Shown here: positions 25,812 to 36,721 of the stretch, piece after piece
How the letters are laid out: every line of letters starts with the position of its first letter
How positions within the stretch are numbered: position 1 is the stretch's first letter
DNA from: Pseudooceanicola aestuarii
GTDB taxonomy: Bacteria > Pseudomonadota > Alphaproteobacteria > Rhodobacterales > Rhodobacteraceae
Direction: 5' to 3'
DNA: 64,000 bases
Assembly: GCF_010614805.1 (NCBI RefSeq)
Contig: NZ_JAAFZC010000002.1
Coordinates: 620,001-684,000 of the forward strand
The notes under the pieces: generated by a model
The model's input: only the letters and a program-made list of their open reading frames with translations
Database searches by the model: none
What the model was told of the DNA's origin: nothing
Program-made: the position numbers and the translations under genes

Positions 25812-27296
25812 ATGAACCAGGTTTTCAACCCGACCGGAACGGAGATCCAGCAGCCCGAGACGCTGCCCCATTCCATCGAGGCCGAACAGCAATTGCTGGG
25901 CGCGATCCTGACGAATAACGACGTCTACGACCGCATCGCCTCCATCATCAAGCCGCAGCATTTTCACGACCCGGTGCACCAGCGCATCTACGAGGTCGCC
26001 GCCGCCCGTATCGCGCGCAACAACCTGGCCTCCCCCGTCACGCTGAAGACCTTTCTTGAAGATGACGAGGGGCTGAAGGCCCTGGGCGGTCCGGCCTACC
26101 TGGCGCGGCTGGCGGGTGTCGCCGTGTCGTCCTTTGCCGTGCGTGAATACGCGCAGATGATCTACGACCTGGCCATTCGGCGAGAGCTGATCGGCCTGGG
26201 CCGCGATATCTCCGACCGCGCCGCCAAGGTCGACGTGGAAAGCGATCCGAAATCGCAGATCGTCGAGGCGGAGCAGAAGCTCTATGCCCTGTCCGAACAG
26301 GGCAAGGCCGAAAGCGGTTTTCAATCCTTCCTCAAGGCCGTGACCGACGCGGTGAAGGTGGCCGATGCCGCCTATCAGCGCGACGGCGGGCTGGCCGGAC
26401 TGTCCACCGGGCTGGACGACATGGACAAGAAACTGGGCGGGCTGCACCGGTCGGACCTTCTGATCCTGGCCGGGCGTCCGTCGATGGGCAAGACCTCGCT
26501 GGCGACCAACATCGCCTTCAACGTGGCGAAATCCTATCGCCGGGGCAAATTGCACGATGGAACGGACGGGGCGGTGAATGGGGGCGTCGTCGGCTTCTAC
26601 TCCCTGGAGATGAGCGCCGAACAACTGGCCGCGCGGGTCCTGTCGGAGGCCGCCGAAGTCCCCTCGGAGCAGATCCGCAAGGGCGACATGACAGAAGCGG
26701 AGTTCCGCCGCTTTGTCGAGGCGGCCAAGGCGCTGGAAAGCTGCCCGCTCTATATCGACGACACGCCGGCGCTGCCGATCTCCCAGCTGGCGGCGCGCGC
26801 CAGGCGGTTGAAGCGGACGCATGGGCTGGACCTTTTGATCATCGACTACCTGCAACTGGTCCGTCCCGCCACGGCCAGGGACAGCCGGGTGAACGAGGTC
26901 TCGGAAATCACTCAGGGTCTGAAGGCCATCGCCAAGGAACTGGACGTGCCGGTGATCGCCCTGTCGCAGCTGTCGCGGCAGGTCGAATCGCGGGAGGACA
27001 AGCGACCGCAGCTGTCGGATCTGCGAGAATCGGGTTCCATCGAACAGGACGCGGACGTGGTGATGTTCGTCTTCCGCGAGGAATATTACGTGGAACGGGA
27101 GAAACCCTCCGACGACCGGCTGGACGAGATTGCCGCCTGGCAGGAGCGGATGGACCGCCTGCATGGCAAGGCCGAGGTGATCATCGGCAAGCAGCGGCAC
27201 GGTCCCATCGGCTCTGTCGATCTCAGCTTTGACGGGCAGTTCACGCGCTTTGGCAACTTGGCCAAGGCCTATCAGCAGGACCAGCGCGGGTATTGA
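25812..27296 (+). CDS. dnaB: Replicative DNA helicase
   Basis: Hexameric helicase that unwinds DNA at the replication fork and loads with primase. The 494-residue protein has the N-terminal helical domain ([16 protein letters not shown]), a linker, and the RecA-like domain with Walker [11 protein letters not shown] (about 221-230), Walker [11 protein letters not shown] and the arginine-finger region [21 protein letters not shown] 25812 gives [16 protein letters not shown]; the frame extends upstream without homology. The linker between Walker A and the next strand has a short charged insertion ([16 protein letters not shown]) common in alphaproteobacteria. Confidence 0.96.
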   Translation: MNQVFNPTGTEIQQPETLPHSIEAEQQLLGAILTNNDVYDRIASIIKPQHFHDPVHQRIYEVAAARIARNNLASPVTLKTFLEDDEGLKALGGPAYLARLAGVAVSSFAVREYAQMIYDLAIRRELIGLGRDISDRAAKVDVESDPKSQIVEAEQKLYALSEQGKAESGFQSFLKAVTDAVKVADAAYQRDGGLAGLSTGLDDMDKKLGGLHRSDLLILAGRPSMGKTSLATNIAFNVAKSYRRGKLHDGTDGAVNGGVVGFYSLEMSAEQLAARVLSEAAEVPSEQIRKGDMTEAEFRRFVEAAKALESCPLYIDDTPALPISQLAARARRLKRTHGLDLLIIDYLQLVRPATARDSRVNEVSEITQGLKAIAKELDVPVIALSQLSRQVESREDKRPQLSDLRESGSIEQDADVVMFVFREEYYVEREKPSDDRLDEIAAWQERMDRLHGKAEVIIGKQRHGPIGSVDLSFDGQFTRFGNLAKAYQQDQRGY

Positions 27297-27397
27297 GCGC
27301 GGATTTCAGGCCGGGTGACCCAGGGCGGAACCGCCGCGAACGGGGTGGAGAAACAATCACCCTTGCGTCCCCGCGCGACGCGCGACAAAAGCGGATC

Positions 27398-28438
27398 ATG
27401 AGCACCGGACGTCTGACCATCGACCTAGATGCGCTGGCCGCCAATTGGCGCGCGCTTGATGCCGTTTCGGCCCCGACGGTGGAAACCGCCGCGGTGGTCA
27501 AGGCCAATGGCTACGGGCTGGGCATCGGCCCCGTGGCGCGCAAGCTGGCCGCCCAGGGCGTGCGCCGGTTCTTCGTCGCTGTCGCCGAAGAGGGCCAGAT
27601 GCTGCGCCGTGCCCTGGGCGACGGCGTGGAAATCAACGTCTTCTCCGGCCACATGCCCGGCGACACCGAGATCCTGCGCCAGTTGAATCTGGTGCCCATG
27701 ATCAATTCCATCGATCAGATGCTGGTCCATGCCGAAACTCTGCCCGGCCACCCCTTTGGCGTACAGCTGGACACCGGCATGAACCGGCTGGGGATGGAGC
27801 CGGGCGAATGGGCCGCGCTGCGCGACATCGCGCTGGACCTCGGCCCGACGCTGCTGATGTCGCATCTGGCCTGTGCCGACGATCCCGACCACCCGATGAA
27901 CCGCCACCAGTTGCAGACCTTCCGGGAGATGACCGACGGGTTGGACGTGCCCCGGTCCCTGTCGGCGACGGGCGGCATCCTGCTGGGGCCGGAATTCCAT
28001 TTTGAGGTGACGCGCCCGGGCATCGGCCTTTACGGCGCCCTCCCGTTCGAGGAGGCGCAGCCGGTCGCCTACCTGGACTTGCCGGTCATCCAGACCCGCG
28101 AGATCGCCGCCGGTGAGACGGTCGGCTACGGCAACAGCTGGACCGCGCCGCATCCCGCCACGATCGCCACGCTGTCGGGCGGTTATGCCGATGGAATTCA
28201 CCGGATCATGGGCCCCAAAACCGCCTTTTTCGCCGGCGAGATCCCTTGCCCCGTGCGCGGCCGGATCTCCATGGATCTGATCGGTGTCGACGTCACCCAC
28301 CTGGAGGACATCCCCGACACCCTGACCCTGCTGGGCCATCAGCAGGGCGTCGACCAGCTGGCCGACAATGCGGGCACCATCGGCTACGAGATCCTGACCA
28401 GCCTGGGCAACCGTTTTACCCGCAGGCAGATCGGATGA
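27398..28438 (+). CDS. alr: Alanine racemase
   Basis: PLP enzyme that interconverts L- and D-alanine for peptidoglycan. The 346-residue protein has the Schiff-base lysine in [11 protein letters not shown] (about residue 36), the catalytic tyrosine region VGYGNSW, and the C-terminal barrel [17 protein letters not shown] 27398 ([13 protein letters not shown]) is the family-like start. The stop overlaps the mlaE start (ATGATG), so alr, mlaE, mlaF and the PqiA-like gene form one overlapping operon downstream of dnaB. Confidence 0.93.
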   Translation: MSTGRLTIDLDALAANWRALDAVSAPTVETAAVVKANGYGLGIGPVARKLAAQGVRRFFVAVAEEGQMLRRALGDGVEINVFSGHMPGDTEILRQLNLVPMINSIDQMLVHAETLPGHPFGVQLDTGMNRLGMEPGEWAALRDIALDLGPTLLMSHLACADDPDHPMNRHQLQTFREMTDGLDVPRSLSATGGILLGPEFHFEVTRPGIGLYGALPFEEAQPVAYLDLPVIQTREIAAGETVGYGNSWTAPHPATIATLSGGYADGIHRIMGPKTAFFAGEIPCPVRGRISMDLIGVDVTHLEDIPDTLTLLGHQQGVDQLADNAGTIGYEILTSLGNRFTRRQIG

Positions 28439-29223
28439 TGGCCCTGCCGCTGCGGGCTCTGGGTGCGCTAGGGCGCATGGTGCTGGACGCGCTGGCCGGG
28501 ATCGGGCGGCTGGGCCTCTATGGCGGATCGGTCGCCGGCCACGCGCTGCGCCCGCCGTTCTACGGCCGTGAATTGCTGGTGCAGATCTTCCAGATCGGCT
28601 GGCTGTCGCTGCCCGTCGTCGGGCTGACCGCGATCTTTACCGGCGGGGCGCTGGCCCTGCAGATCTACGCAGGCGGCGCGCGCTTCGACGCCGAGGCCGT
28701 CGTGCCGCAGATCGTCGCCATCGGCATCGTCCGAGAGCTGGGGCCGGTGCTGGCCGGGCTGATGATCGCGGCGCGCGTCACCTCTTCGATCGCGGCGGAA
28801 ATCGCCACGATGAAGGTGACGGAACAGATCGACGCGCTGGTCACCCTGTCCACCCATCCGATGAAATACCTGACTGTGCCGCGTGTGCTGGCGGCCCTGC
28901 TGACCGTGCCGCTGCTGGTCGGCGTGGGGGACGTGATCGGCATCCTGGGCGGTTACGTCGTCTCGACACAGGTGCTGGATTTCAACCCGGCCACCTATAT
29001 CCGCAACACCGCCGATTTTCTGGAGCCGCTGGATATCATCTCCTCCCTCGCCAAGGGCGCGGTGTTCGGCGTGATCGCGGCATTGATGGGCTGCCATCAC
29101 GGGATGAATTCGGGTCGCGGCGCGCAGGGCGTGGGCCGGGCGACAAAGACCTCGGTCGAGGCCGCGTCGATCCTGATTCTGGCGGCGAACTTCATCCTGA
29201 CAGGGGTGTTCTTCTCGGTATGA
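28435..29223 (+). CDS. MlaE/YrbE-type ABC transporter permease
   Basis: Inner-membrane permease of a lipid-trafficking (Mla/Mce) ABC system. The 262 residues give five to six membrane helices and the MlaE signatures [43 protein letters not shown] and the coupling motif [14 protein letters not shown]. It overlaps alr and mlaF by four bases each. ATG 28438, one codon later, is an equal start. No MlaD/Mce, MlaB or MlaC gene accompanies it in the window, unlike the classic mlaFEDCB operon. Confidence 0.88.
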   Translation: MMALPLRALGALGRMVLDALAGIGRLGLYGGSVAGHALRPPFYGRELLVQIFQIGWLSLPVVGLTAIFTGGALALQIYAGGARFDAEAVVPQIVAIGIVRELGPVLAGLMIAARVTSSIAAEIATMKVTEQIDALVTLSTHPMKYLTVPRVLAALLTVPLLVGVGDVIGILGGYVVSTQVLDFNPATYIRNTADFLEPLDIISSLAKGAVFGVIAALMGCHHGMNSGRGAQGVGRATKTSVEAASILILAANFILTGVFFSV

Positions 29224-29966
29224 TCCGTTTTGACGATGTGCATAAGGCCTTTGGCGCCAACCAGGTGCTGCGCGGCGTGAACCTGGAGGTTGCGCGCGGA
29301 TCGTCCATGGTGATCATCGGCGGATCGGGCACCGGGAAATCCGTGGCGCTGAAATGCGTGTTGGGGCTGGTGACGCCGGACCGGGGGCAGATCCTGGTGG
29401 ACGGCAAACCGGCGCTTGCGGGCGATCGCGACGCATTCCTGGCGCGGTTCGGGATGCTGTTTCAGGGCGCCGCGCTGTTCGACAGCCTGCCGGTCTGGCA
29501 GAATGTCGCCTTTCGCCTGCTGCGGGGCCGCCTGAAACGGCCCAAACCCGAGGCGCGGGAGATCGCCATAGAAAAGCTGCGCCGCGTCGGTCTGAAACCC
29601 GATGTCGCCGATCGCCTGCCGGCGGAATTGTCCGGCGGGATGCAGAAACGTGTTGGCCTGGCGCGGGCCATCTGCGCCGATCCCGAAGTCATCTTCTTTG
29701 ACGAGCCGACCACCGGGCTGGACCCGATCATGTCCGGCGTCATCAACGCGCTGATCCGCGAGATCGTCACCGAAATGGGTGCCACCGCCCTGACCATCAC
29801 CCATGACATGACCTCGGTCCGGGCCATCGCCGATCACGTTGCCATGCTGCATGACGGGCAGATCCGCTGGACCGGCCCGGTGGCGCGGATGGATACCTCG
29901 GGCGATGCCCATGTGGAACAATTCATCCACGGCCGGGCCGAGGGGCCGATTGCCGCTGTCCGCTGA
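29220..29966 (+). CDS. MlaF-type ABC transporter ATPase
   Basis: ATPase partner of the preceding permease in lipid or hydrophobic-substrate transport. The 248-residue protein has Walker A GGSGTGKS (34-41), signature LSGGMQKRVGLARA and Walker B VIFFDEPTTGLDP, with the GMQKR form characteristic of MlaF. Its first four bases overlap mlaE. The final residues are Ala/Gly-rich, and the stop lies within the next gene. Confidence 0.9.
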   Translation: MIRFDDVHKAFGANQVLRGVNLEVARGSSMVIIGGSGTGKSVALKCVLGLVTPDRGQILVDGKPALAGDRDAFLARFGMLFQGAALFDSLPVWQNVAFRLLRGRLKRPKPEAREIAIEKLRRVGLKPDVADRLPAELSGGMQKRVGLARAICADPEVIFFDEPTTGLDPIMSGVINALIREIVTEMGATALTITHDMTSVRAIADHVAMLHDGQIRWTGPVARMDTSGDAHVEQFIHGRAEGPIAAVR

Positions 29967-30435
29967 CCCCCGCCCCGCCGCCGGGGCAGGCGCGGTGCCG
30001 CGCTGGCTGATCTGGGCCAACCTGGCGCTTTTGCTGCTGTTTCCGCTGTCCTGGGCAGCACCCTTGATGCGCGCCGGGCTGCTGCCCCTGTTCGGATTGT
30101 CGGAGATCTCCGTCCTGTCTGGCATCGCCGCGCTCTGGGACGACGATCCGTTCCTGGCGGCGCTGGTCGCCCTGCTGGCATTGGTCGCGCCGATGGCCAA
30201 GACGGCGGCCCTGGCGGCGGTGCATCTGGGCCGGTTGCCGGCGCGCCACCTGGGGCTGCTGTCCGGGCTGGGGCGGCTGGCGATGGCCGATGTCTTCCTG
30301 GTCGCGGTCTATGTCACCCTGGCCAAGGGGCTGGGCGTGGGCCGGGTGGAAACCGCCTGGGGGCTCTACCTCTTTACCTTTTGCGTGCTGGCGGCGCTGG
30401 CCCTGTCACTGCTGACCAAGCGTCGTTTGGCCTGA
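29950..30435 (+). CDS. PqiA-like membrane protein (single PqiA module)
   Basis: Integral membrane protein of 161 residues with four helices and the PqiA pattern: FGLSEISVLSGIAALW, ALLALVAPMAKTAALAA, GRLAMADVFLVAVYV and a Gly-Leu-Tyr-Leu-Phe helix near the end. It is half the length of E. coli PqiA, one module, and lacks the CxxC zinc motif. I use TTG 29950 because GAGGGG lies just before it; GTG 29995 is possible. PqiA works with Mce proteins in membrane-lipid homeostasis, so the link to mlaEF is meaningful. Confidence 0.72.
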   Translation: MPLSADPRPAAGAGAVPRWLIWANLALLLLFPLSWAAPLMRAGLLPLFGLSEISVLSGIAALWDDDPFLAALVALLALVAPMAKTAALAAVHLGRLPARHLGLLSGLGRLAMADVFLVAVYVTLAKGLGVGRVETAWGLYLFTFCVLAALALSLLTKRRLA

Positions 30436-30552
30436 CCGCGCGCCGGGCCTGACCGCGCGCCGGGGTGGATGGCGCCGCCCCGATCGCAGAGGCCATGGGC
30501 ATTCCGGGCAAAACGCTTTGACCCGCCCGCGCGCATTGGGCACAACCGCGTC

Positions 30553-31911
<1,359 letters not shown>

Positions 31912-31937
31912 GCGCATCAGAACAGGAAGCGGGCCCC

Positions 31938-32504
31938 ATGGAAGGTTTCACCCTTATCGACGGCGTCGTTGCGGCGGTCATCGTGATCTCGGCCTTGCTG
32001 GCCTATTCCCGCGGCCTGGTCCGCGAAACGCTGGCCATCCTCGGCTGGGTGGTCGCGGCGGTGCTGGGTTTTGTCTTCGCGCCCCAGCTGCAACCGCTGG
32101 TCAAGGAAATCCCCGTGATCGGCGATTTCATCGCCGACAGCTGCGAATTGTCGATCATCACGTCCTTCGCCGTGGTCTTTGCGCTGGCGCTGCTGGTGAC
32201 CTCGCTGTTCACCCCGCTGTTCTCCTCGGTCGTGCAACGCTCCGCCGTCGGCGGCGTCGACCAGGCCCTGGGCTTTCTCTTCGGCGTGGCGCGGGGCGTG
32301 CTGCTCGTGGTGATCGCCTTCTTCGTCTACAAGACCGTCGTCACCACCCAGCAGATCCCGATGGTCGAGGACAGCCGCTCCGCACGCGTCTTCGCCTCCA
32401 TGACGGCCAAGATCGAAAGCAACGACCCGGAACGCGCACTTGGCTGGATCACCGCCCAATACGAAGACCTCGTCGGCGTCTGCGAGGCACCCTCCGGCAG
32501 CTGA
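31938..32504 (+). CDS. cvpA: CvpA-family membrane protein
   Basis: Inner-membrane protein of 188 residues with four helices: TLIDGVVAAVIVISALLAYS at the start, ETLAILGWVVAAVLGFVF, SIITSFAVVFALALLVTSL and VDQALGFLFGVARGVLLVVI. CvpA was named for colicin V production in E. coli and is linked to envelope and bile-salt stress; its exact action is unsettled. The last 50 residues are cytoplasmic and charged. It stands directly before purF, as in many proteobacteria. Confidence 0.88.
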   Translation: MEGFTLIDGVVAAVIVISALLAYSRGLVRETLAILGWVVAAVLGFVFAPQLQPLVKEIPVIGDFIADSCELSIITSFAVVFALALLVTSLFTPLFSSVVQRSAVGGVDQALGFLFGVARGVLLVVIAFFVYKTVVTTQQIPMVEDSRSARVFASMTAKIESNDPERALGWITAQYEDLVGVCEAPSGS

Positions 32505-32529
32505 CCCGCCATCGCCCGACCCGTTTTCC

Positions 32530-32560
32530 AACGCCCGTCTGCCCCGCAGCCGGGCGTTTT
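32530..32560 (+). terminator. Terminator after cvpA
   Basis: AACGCCCG and CGGGCGTT pair over eight bases around a 13-base loop and end in TTTT, 25 bases past the cvpA stop. Confidence 0.7.
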
Positions 32561-32608
32561 GCCGTTCTTGCCCGCTTGGCCGCGCATTCCCTCTCTGGGC
32601 GACCGCAC

Positions 32609-32673
32609 CCCCTTCGGGCCGAAATACCGCGGGGGAATGGCCCGGCCTGCCGGGCCAGGGGGCAGCGCCCCCT
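32609..32673 (+). repeat. Intergenic palindromic repeat, copy 3
   Basis: CCCCTTCGGGCCGAAATACCGC followed by GGGGG, the hairpin GGCCCGGCCTGCCGGGCC and the hairpin GGGGGC-AGC-GCCCCC, the same module order as copy 1. Confidence 0.75.
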
Positions 32674-32818
32674 GTCGCGCCGCGCATGTCTCCGCGTGCC
32701 ACCGGCAAACCGCCCAACCCGACCGCGACGGCGATCACGATTTGCCGTTTGTCCTCAGCCAATTGTTATCGTTCCGTGACACTCGGCCCCGGACCCCTTA
32801 TGTGACCCGTATCGAGCC

Positions 32819-34321
32819 ATGGATTCGGAGCCCTCCCTCTTGTCCCCCACCCTCGCCACCGAACCGCATTTCTACGCCCACCCCTTCGACGACGACAAAT
32901 TGCATGAAGAATGCGGTGTTTTCGGCGTCATCGGCGTAACAGATGCCTCCAATTTCGTCGCCCTCGGCCTGCACGCGCTTCAGCATCGCGGACAGGAAGC
33001 GGGGGGAATTGTCTGTCACGACAAGGAGCACGGGTTCAATTCCGCCCGCCGCTTCGGCTATGTCCGCGACAATTTCACGTCGCAGGACGTGATGCAGACC
33101 CTCCCCGGGCCGCTGGCCATCGGCCACGTCCGATATTCCACCGCCGGATCCAAGGGCCAGACCGCCATCCGGGACGTTCAGCCGTTCTTCGGCGAATTTT
33201 CCCATGGCGGCGCGGCCATTGCCCATAACGGCAACATCACCAATGCCGAGGCCCTGCGCCGCGACCTGATCGAACGCGGATCGATCTTTCAAAGCTCCTC
33301 CGATTCGGAATGCATCATCCACCTGATGGCGCGGTCCATGCAGCGTTCGATCCCCGAACGCATGGAGGAAGCCCTGCGCCGGGTCGAAGGCGCCTTCTCC
33401 GTCGTCGCGATGACCCGGTCCAAGCTGATCGGCGTGCGCGACCCGCTGGGCGTGCGTCCGCTGGTGCTGGGCCGTGTCGCAGACGGCTGGTGCCTGAGTT
33501 CGGAGACCTGCGCGCTGGACATCATCGGCGCCGAATTCGTCCGCGAGATCGAGCCGGGCGAGATGGTCGTGATCACCGACAAGGGCGTCGAAAGCCTGCG
33601 TCCCTTCCGGCAGAAGCCCTCGAAGTTCTGCATCTTCGAACATGTTTATTTCTCCCGCCCCGATTCGATTCTCGGCGGGCGCTCTGTCTACGAAAGTCGC
33701 CGCCAGATCGGCGTCGAACTCGCGCGGGAGGCCCCGGTGGAGGCCGATCTGGTCTGCCCCGTGCCTGACAGCGGCACCCCGGCGGCGATCGGGTTCAGCC
33801 AGGAATCGGGCATTCCCTACGCCATGGGCATCACCCGCAACCAATACATGGGCCGGACCTTCATCGAACCGACAGAGCAGATCCGCAACATGGGTGTCCG
33901 GCTGAAGCTGAACGTGAACCGCGCCCTGATCAGGGGCAAACGCGTGATCCTGGTCGACGACAGCGTCGTGCGCGGCACCACCTCCCGCAAGATCAAGGAG
34001 ATGATCCTGGATGCCGGCGCGGCGGAGGTGCATTTCCGCATCGCCTCCCCGCCCACGGCCTGGCCCTGTTTCTACGGCGTCGATACCCCACAACGGGAAA
34101 AGCTGCTCGCCGCCACCATGTCGGAGGAGGAGATGCGCGATCACCTCAATGTCGACAGCCTGAAGTTCATCACCCTCGACGGGCTCTACCGGGCTGTCGG
34201 CGCCGAAGAAGGCCGGAACAACGCCTGCCCGCAATATTGCGACGCCTGTTTCTCGGGCGAATACCCGGTCGCGCCTTCGGACATGATCGCCAAGGGGTTC
34301 GAGCTGAAGGCCGCCGAATAG
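32819..34321 (+). CDS. purF: Amidophosphoribosyltransferase
   Basis: Commits PRPP to purine synthesis by transferring glutamine ammonia to form phosphoribosylamine. The 500-residue protein has the nucleophile Cys32 in HEECGVFGVIG after a 31-residue leader, which in this class is a cleaved propeptide. The Bacillus-type 4Fe-4S cysteines are present in FCIFEHVYFSRP, WPCFYGVD and YCDACFSGEYP. The PRPP loop is VILVDDSVVRGTTSRK. The iron-sulfur cluster makes it oxygen-sensitive, as in B. subtilis. The terminator follows 34 bases later. Confidence 0.96.
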   Translation: MDSEPSLLSPTLATEPHFYAHPFDDDKLHEECGVFGVIGVTDASNFVALGLHALQHRGQEAGGIVCHDKEHGFNSARRFGYVRDNFTSQDVMQTLPGPLAIGHVRYSTAGSKGQTAIRDVQPFFGEFSHGGAAIAHNGNITNAEALRRDLIERGSIFQSSSDSECIIHLMARSMQRSIPERMEEALRRVEGAFSVVAMTRSKLIGVRDPLGVRPLVLGRVADGWCLSSETCALDIIGAEFVREIEPGEMVVITDKGVESLRPFRQKPSKFCIFEHVYFSRPDSILGGRSVYESRRQIGVELAREAPVEADLVCPVPDSGTPAAIGFSQESGIPYAMGITRNQYMGRTFIEPTEQIRNMGVRLKLNVNRALIRGKRVILVDDSVVRGTTSRKIKEMILDAGAAEVHFRIASPPTAWPCFYGVDTPQREKLLAATMSEEEMRDHLNVDSLKFITLDGLYRAVGAEEGRNNACPQYCDACFSGEYPVAPSDMIAKGFELKAAE

Positions 34322-34355
34322 GCGCCCCGGATCGGACAGACGCACAATCGGATAT

Positions 34356-34387
34356 CGGGGCGGTCCATGGGCCGCCCCGTTTCGTTT
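34356..34387 (+). terminator. Terminator after purF
   Basis: CGGGGCGG and CCGCCCCG pair perfectly around an eight-base loop, followed by TTTCGTTT. Confidence 0.65.
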
Positions 34388-34553
34388 GCCACGCTCCCTT
34401 TGCCTCCGCCTCGCCCTGCCATCGGCGGGTTTCCGCACCGCAGCACGGCCGATCAGCGCCGCCCCGCCAAGGGCGCGGGGCTGCGGATACATCCGCTTTC
34501 CCGCAGGCACCGCAACGCATAGCAGGCAGGCTGATCCCAAGCTGGAGCCCCCG

Positions 34554-34865
34554 ATGGTTGACCGTTCCCTTCGCCCGCAGACCCGCCCCGCCGACCTGGA
34601 CACCGCCCCCCGGGCCGCACCCGCCCAGGGCCATGCCGCCGCACGGGCCACCGCCACCGTGGGCCTCGCCGATGGAGAGCCGGTGCTGCTGGGCACCTTT
34701 GGCCCCGACCGGGCGCGCGGCGCGCTGTTGCGGGTGAACCGGGGCCGCACGCTCAAGGTCAAGGTCGGCGATCAGGTCTCCGGCGGCCAGGTGGTGGCAA
34801 TTGGCGACGGCACCATGGTGCTGGCCCGTGGTGGCCAGGCCCAGCGGCTGAACATCCCCGGCTGA
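34554..34865 (+). CDS. Small protein with a GspC/PilP-like homology domain
   Basis: A 103-residue protein whose last 60 residues match the tail of the large protein at 16166-19420. Shared positions include LLGTFG versus LIGVYG, GRTLKVKVGD versus GRYKKVKVGD, GGQVVAIGDG versus GGRIAAIGDG and the final L-x-x-P-x-G. The first 40 residues are Pro/Ala/Arg-rich and carry no signal peptide or membrane helix, so it would stay in the cytoplasm or need a partner. ATG 34554 is preceded by GGAG. GspC homology regions pair with secretin N-domains, but no secretin is here. Function unknown. Confidence 0.65.
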   Translation: MVDRSLRPQTRPADLDTAPRAAPAQGHAAARATATVGLADGEPVLLGTFGPDRARGALLRVNRGRTLKVKVGDQVSGGQVVAIGDGTMVLARGGQAQRLNIPG

Positions 34866-34933
34866 CCGCCGCCGCCGCCCGGCCCCTGCGACGCGACACC
34901 GGCACCTGCCCCCCCAACCCGGGCGCGCCCCTG

Positions 34934-35050
34934 CCCCCTTCGGGCGGCAAATACCGGCCGCGCAGCGTTGGCGCCCCTCGGGCGCCAAATGGATCGCCGC
35001 CGCAGGCGGCGATGCCTCCGGCGGCGGTATTTTCGCGCCCGAAGGAGGCC
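34934..35050. repeat. Intergenic repeat, two diverged copies face to face
   Basis: CCCCCTTCGGGCGGCAAATACCG at the left and, inverted, CGGTATTTTCGCGCCCGAAGG at the right flank short hairpins (GGCGCC-rich, and GCCGCCGCAGGCGGC). This is a looser relative of the copies at 7713, 9191 and 32609. Confidence 0.55.
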
Positions 35051-35132
35051 CCGGCGCGCCCGGTCCCCGGAACGGACACGCGACATTCAGGCCCCTTGAC
35101 GGCGGCGGGAAAAGGGCCGAAACCCCGGCCCC

Positions 35133-35807
35133 ATGGATCAGGATCACGCCCCCTCCGCAGAGAAGATCGCCCTTGTCACCGGCGCGTCCCGTGGCCTTGG
35201 CGCCGCGTTGGCGCTGGCGCTGGCCGACACGCATCACGTGGTCGCCGTCGCCCGCACCATCGGCGGTCTTGAGGAACTGGACGACCGCATCCAGTCGGCG
35301 GGCGGATCGGCCACCCTGGCCCCCATGGACGTGACCAATCCCGATGCGATGGCGCAGCTGTGCAGATCCATCCATGACCGTTGGGGCGCCATCGACCTGT
35401 GGGCCCATACCGCGATCCACGCCGCCCCACTGGCGCCCACGCCGCATATGGATGCCAAGGACCTGGGCAAGAGCCTGGCCTGCAACGTCACCGCCATGGG
35501 CCACCTGATCCCCTATGTCGCGCCGCTGCTGGGCACACGGGGCACCGCGCTGTTTCTGGACGATCCGGCGACGCAGGGCGCGAAGTTCCACGGCGCCTAC
35601 GGTGCGACCAAGGCGGCGCAGATCGCGCTGGCCCGTTCCTGGGCGGCGGAGACGGTGAAGACCGGCCCGCAGGTGCGCATACTGACCCCCCGGCCGATGC
35701 CCACCGCCACCCGTGCCCGGTTCCACCCCGGCGAGGACCGCGCCGCGCTGACCGACCCGTGGACCGAAGCGCGGCGCCTGCTGGCGGAGCTGTCCGCCCA
35801 GGGCTGA
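35133..35807 (+). CDS. Short-chain dehydrogenase/reductase
   Basis: NAD(P)-dependent SDR of 224 residues. The cofactor motif TGASRGLG lies at 17-24, an N-A-G-like region is replaced by AHTAIHAAP, and the catalytic YGATK is present near residue 150. The C-terminal part is shorter than in classical 250-residue SDRs. Substrate unknown; no pathway genes adjoin it. It lies alone between a repeat-rich gap and surE. Confidence 0.8.
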   Translation: MDQDHAPSAEKIALVTGASRGLGAALALALADTHHVVAVARTIGGLEELDDRIQSAGGSATLAPMDVTNPDAMAQLCRSIHDRWGAIDLWAHTAIHAAPLAPTPHMDAKDLGKSLACNVTAMGHLIPYVAPLLGTRGTALFLDDPATQGAKFHGAYGATKAAQIALARSWAAETVKTGPQVRILTPRPMPTATRARFHPGEDRAALTDPWTEARRLLAELSAQG

Positions 35808-35938
35808 GCGCCGTCGAACTGTTCCCGATTTGCCGCCAAGTCCCCGTTCTGGGGAAGAAATGTCCCGTTGGGGCGTCTCCGCTTGCCCCGCAAGCGACCC
35901 TCGCCTATTGACGGGACGGGCAGGATGAAAGGGCACAG

Positions 35939-36721
35939 ATGCGAATTCTCATTACCAATGACGACGGGATCAGCGCACCGGGGCTGGAGGCCCTGACCGA
36001 AATCGCGACCGAGCTTGCCGGCCCGGACGGCGAGGTTTGGACCGTCGCGCCGGCTTTCGAACAATCGGGCGTTGCGCACAAGATCTCCTATACCCACCCG
36101 ATGATGATCACCCAGCTGGGGGAGCGCCGCTTTGCCGCCGAAGGGTCGCCCGCCGATTGCGTGATGGCCGGCCTGCATGACGTGCTCAAGGGGCGCAAGG
36201 TCGACCTGGTGCTGTCGGGTGTGAACCGCGGCAACAACTCGGCCGAGAACGCGCTCTATTCCGGGACGCTGGGCGGCGCGATGGAAGCGGCGCTGCAAGG
36301 TCTGCCGGCGATGGCGCTGTCGCAATACCTGGGCCCGGACGTGTTCAACCTGGACGATCCGTTCGAGGCCGCCCGCCGCCACGGCGCCGCACTGGTTCGG
36401 GATCTGCTGAAGGCCCAGCCCGAGGACAACGGCCAGTTCCGCCTGTTCCACAACATCAACTTCCCCCCGGTCCCCGCCACCGGGGTCAAGGGCCGCCGCG
36501 TCGTCCGGCAGGGCTATCGCAGCGATTCCAGCTTTTCCACCGTGTCGCACCTGTCGCCGTCCGGGAAGAAGTTCCTGTACATCACCGGGGGGGATCAGAA
36601 CATCCGCACCGGCGCCGACACGGATGCTCAGGCCAACCTGGACGGCTACATCTCTGTCACACCTATGCGCGCGGACCTGACGGCCCACGACATGCTGGAG
36701 CCATTGAAAGCCATCGAATGA
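35939..36721 (+). CDS. surE: 5'/3'-nucleotidase SurE
   Basis: Metal-dependent phosphatase that removes phosphate from nucleoside monophosphates, linked to stationary-phase survival. The 260-residue protein has the metal ligands Asp8 and Asp9 in [16 protein letters not shown], the conserved [11 protein letters not shown] loop and [16 protein letters not shown]. Its stop overlaps the pcm start by four bases. surE-pcm-nlpD is the same order that precedes rpoS in gammaproteobacteria, but here no rpoS follows. Confidence 0.95.
   Translation: MRILITNDDGISAPGLEALTEIATELAGPDGEVWTVAPAFEQSGVAHKISYTHPMMITQLGERRFAAEGSPADCVMAGLHDVLKGRKVDLVLSGVNRGNNSAENALYSGTLGGAMEAALQGLPAMALSQYLGPDVFNLDDPFEAARRHGAALVRDLLKAQPEDNGQFRLFHNINFPPVPATGVKGRRVVRQGYRSDSSFSTVSHLSPSGKKFLYITGGDQNIRTGADTDAQANLDGYISVTPMRADLTAHDMLEPLKAIE

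Larger units (their letters stand above)
32505..32818 (+). other. cvpA-purF intergenic region
   Basis: 314 bases without a gene. It holds a terminator right after cvpA, a copy of the intergenic repeat at 32609-32673, and a short AT-richer segment before purF (TTGTTATCGTTCCGTGACACT region) where the purF promoter probably lies. No PurR-like operator was recognised. Confidence 0.5.
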
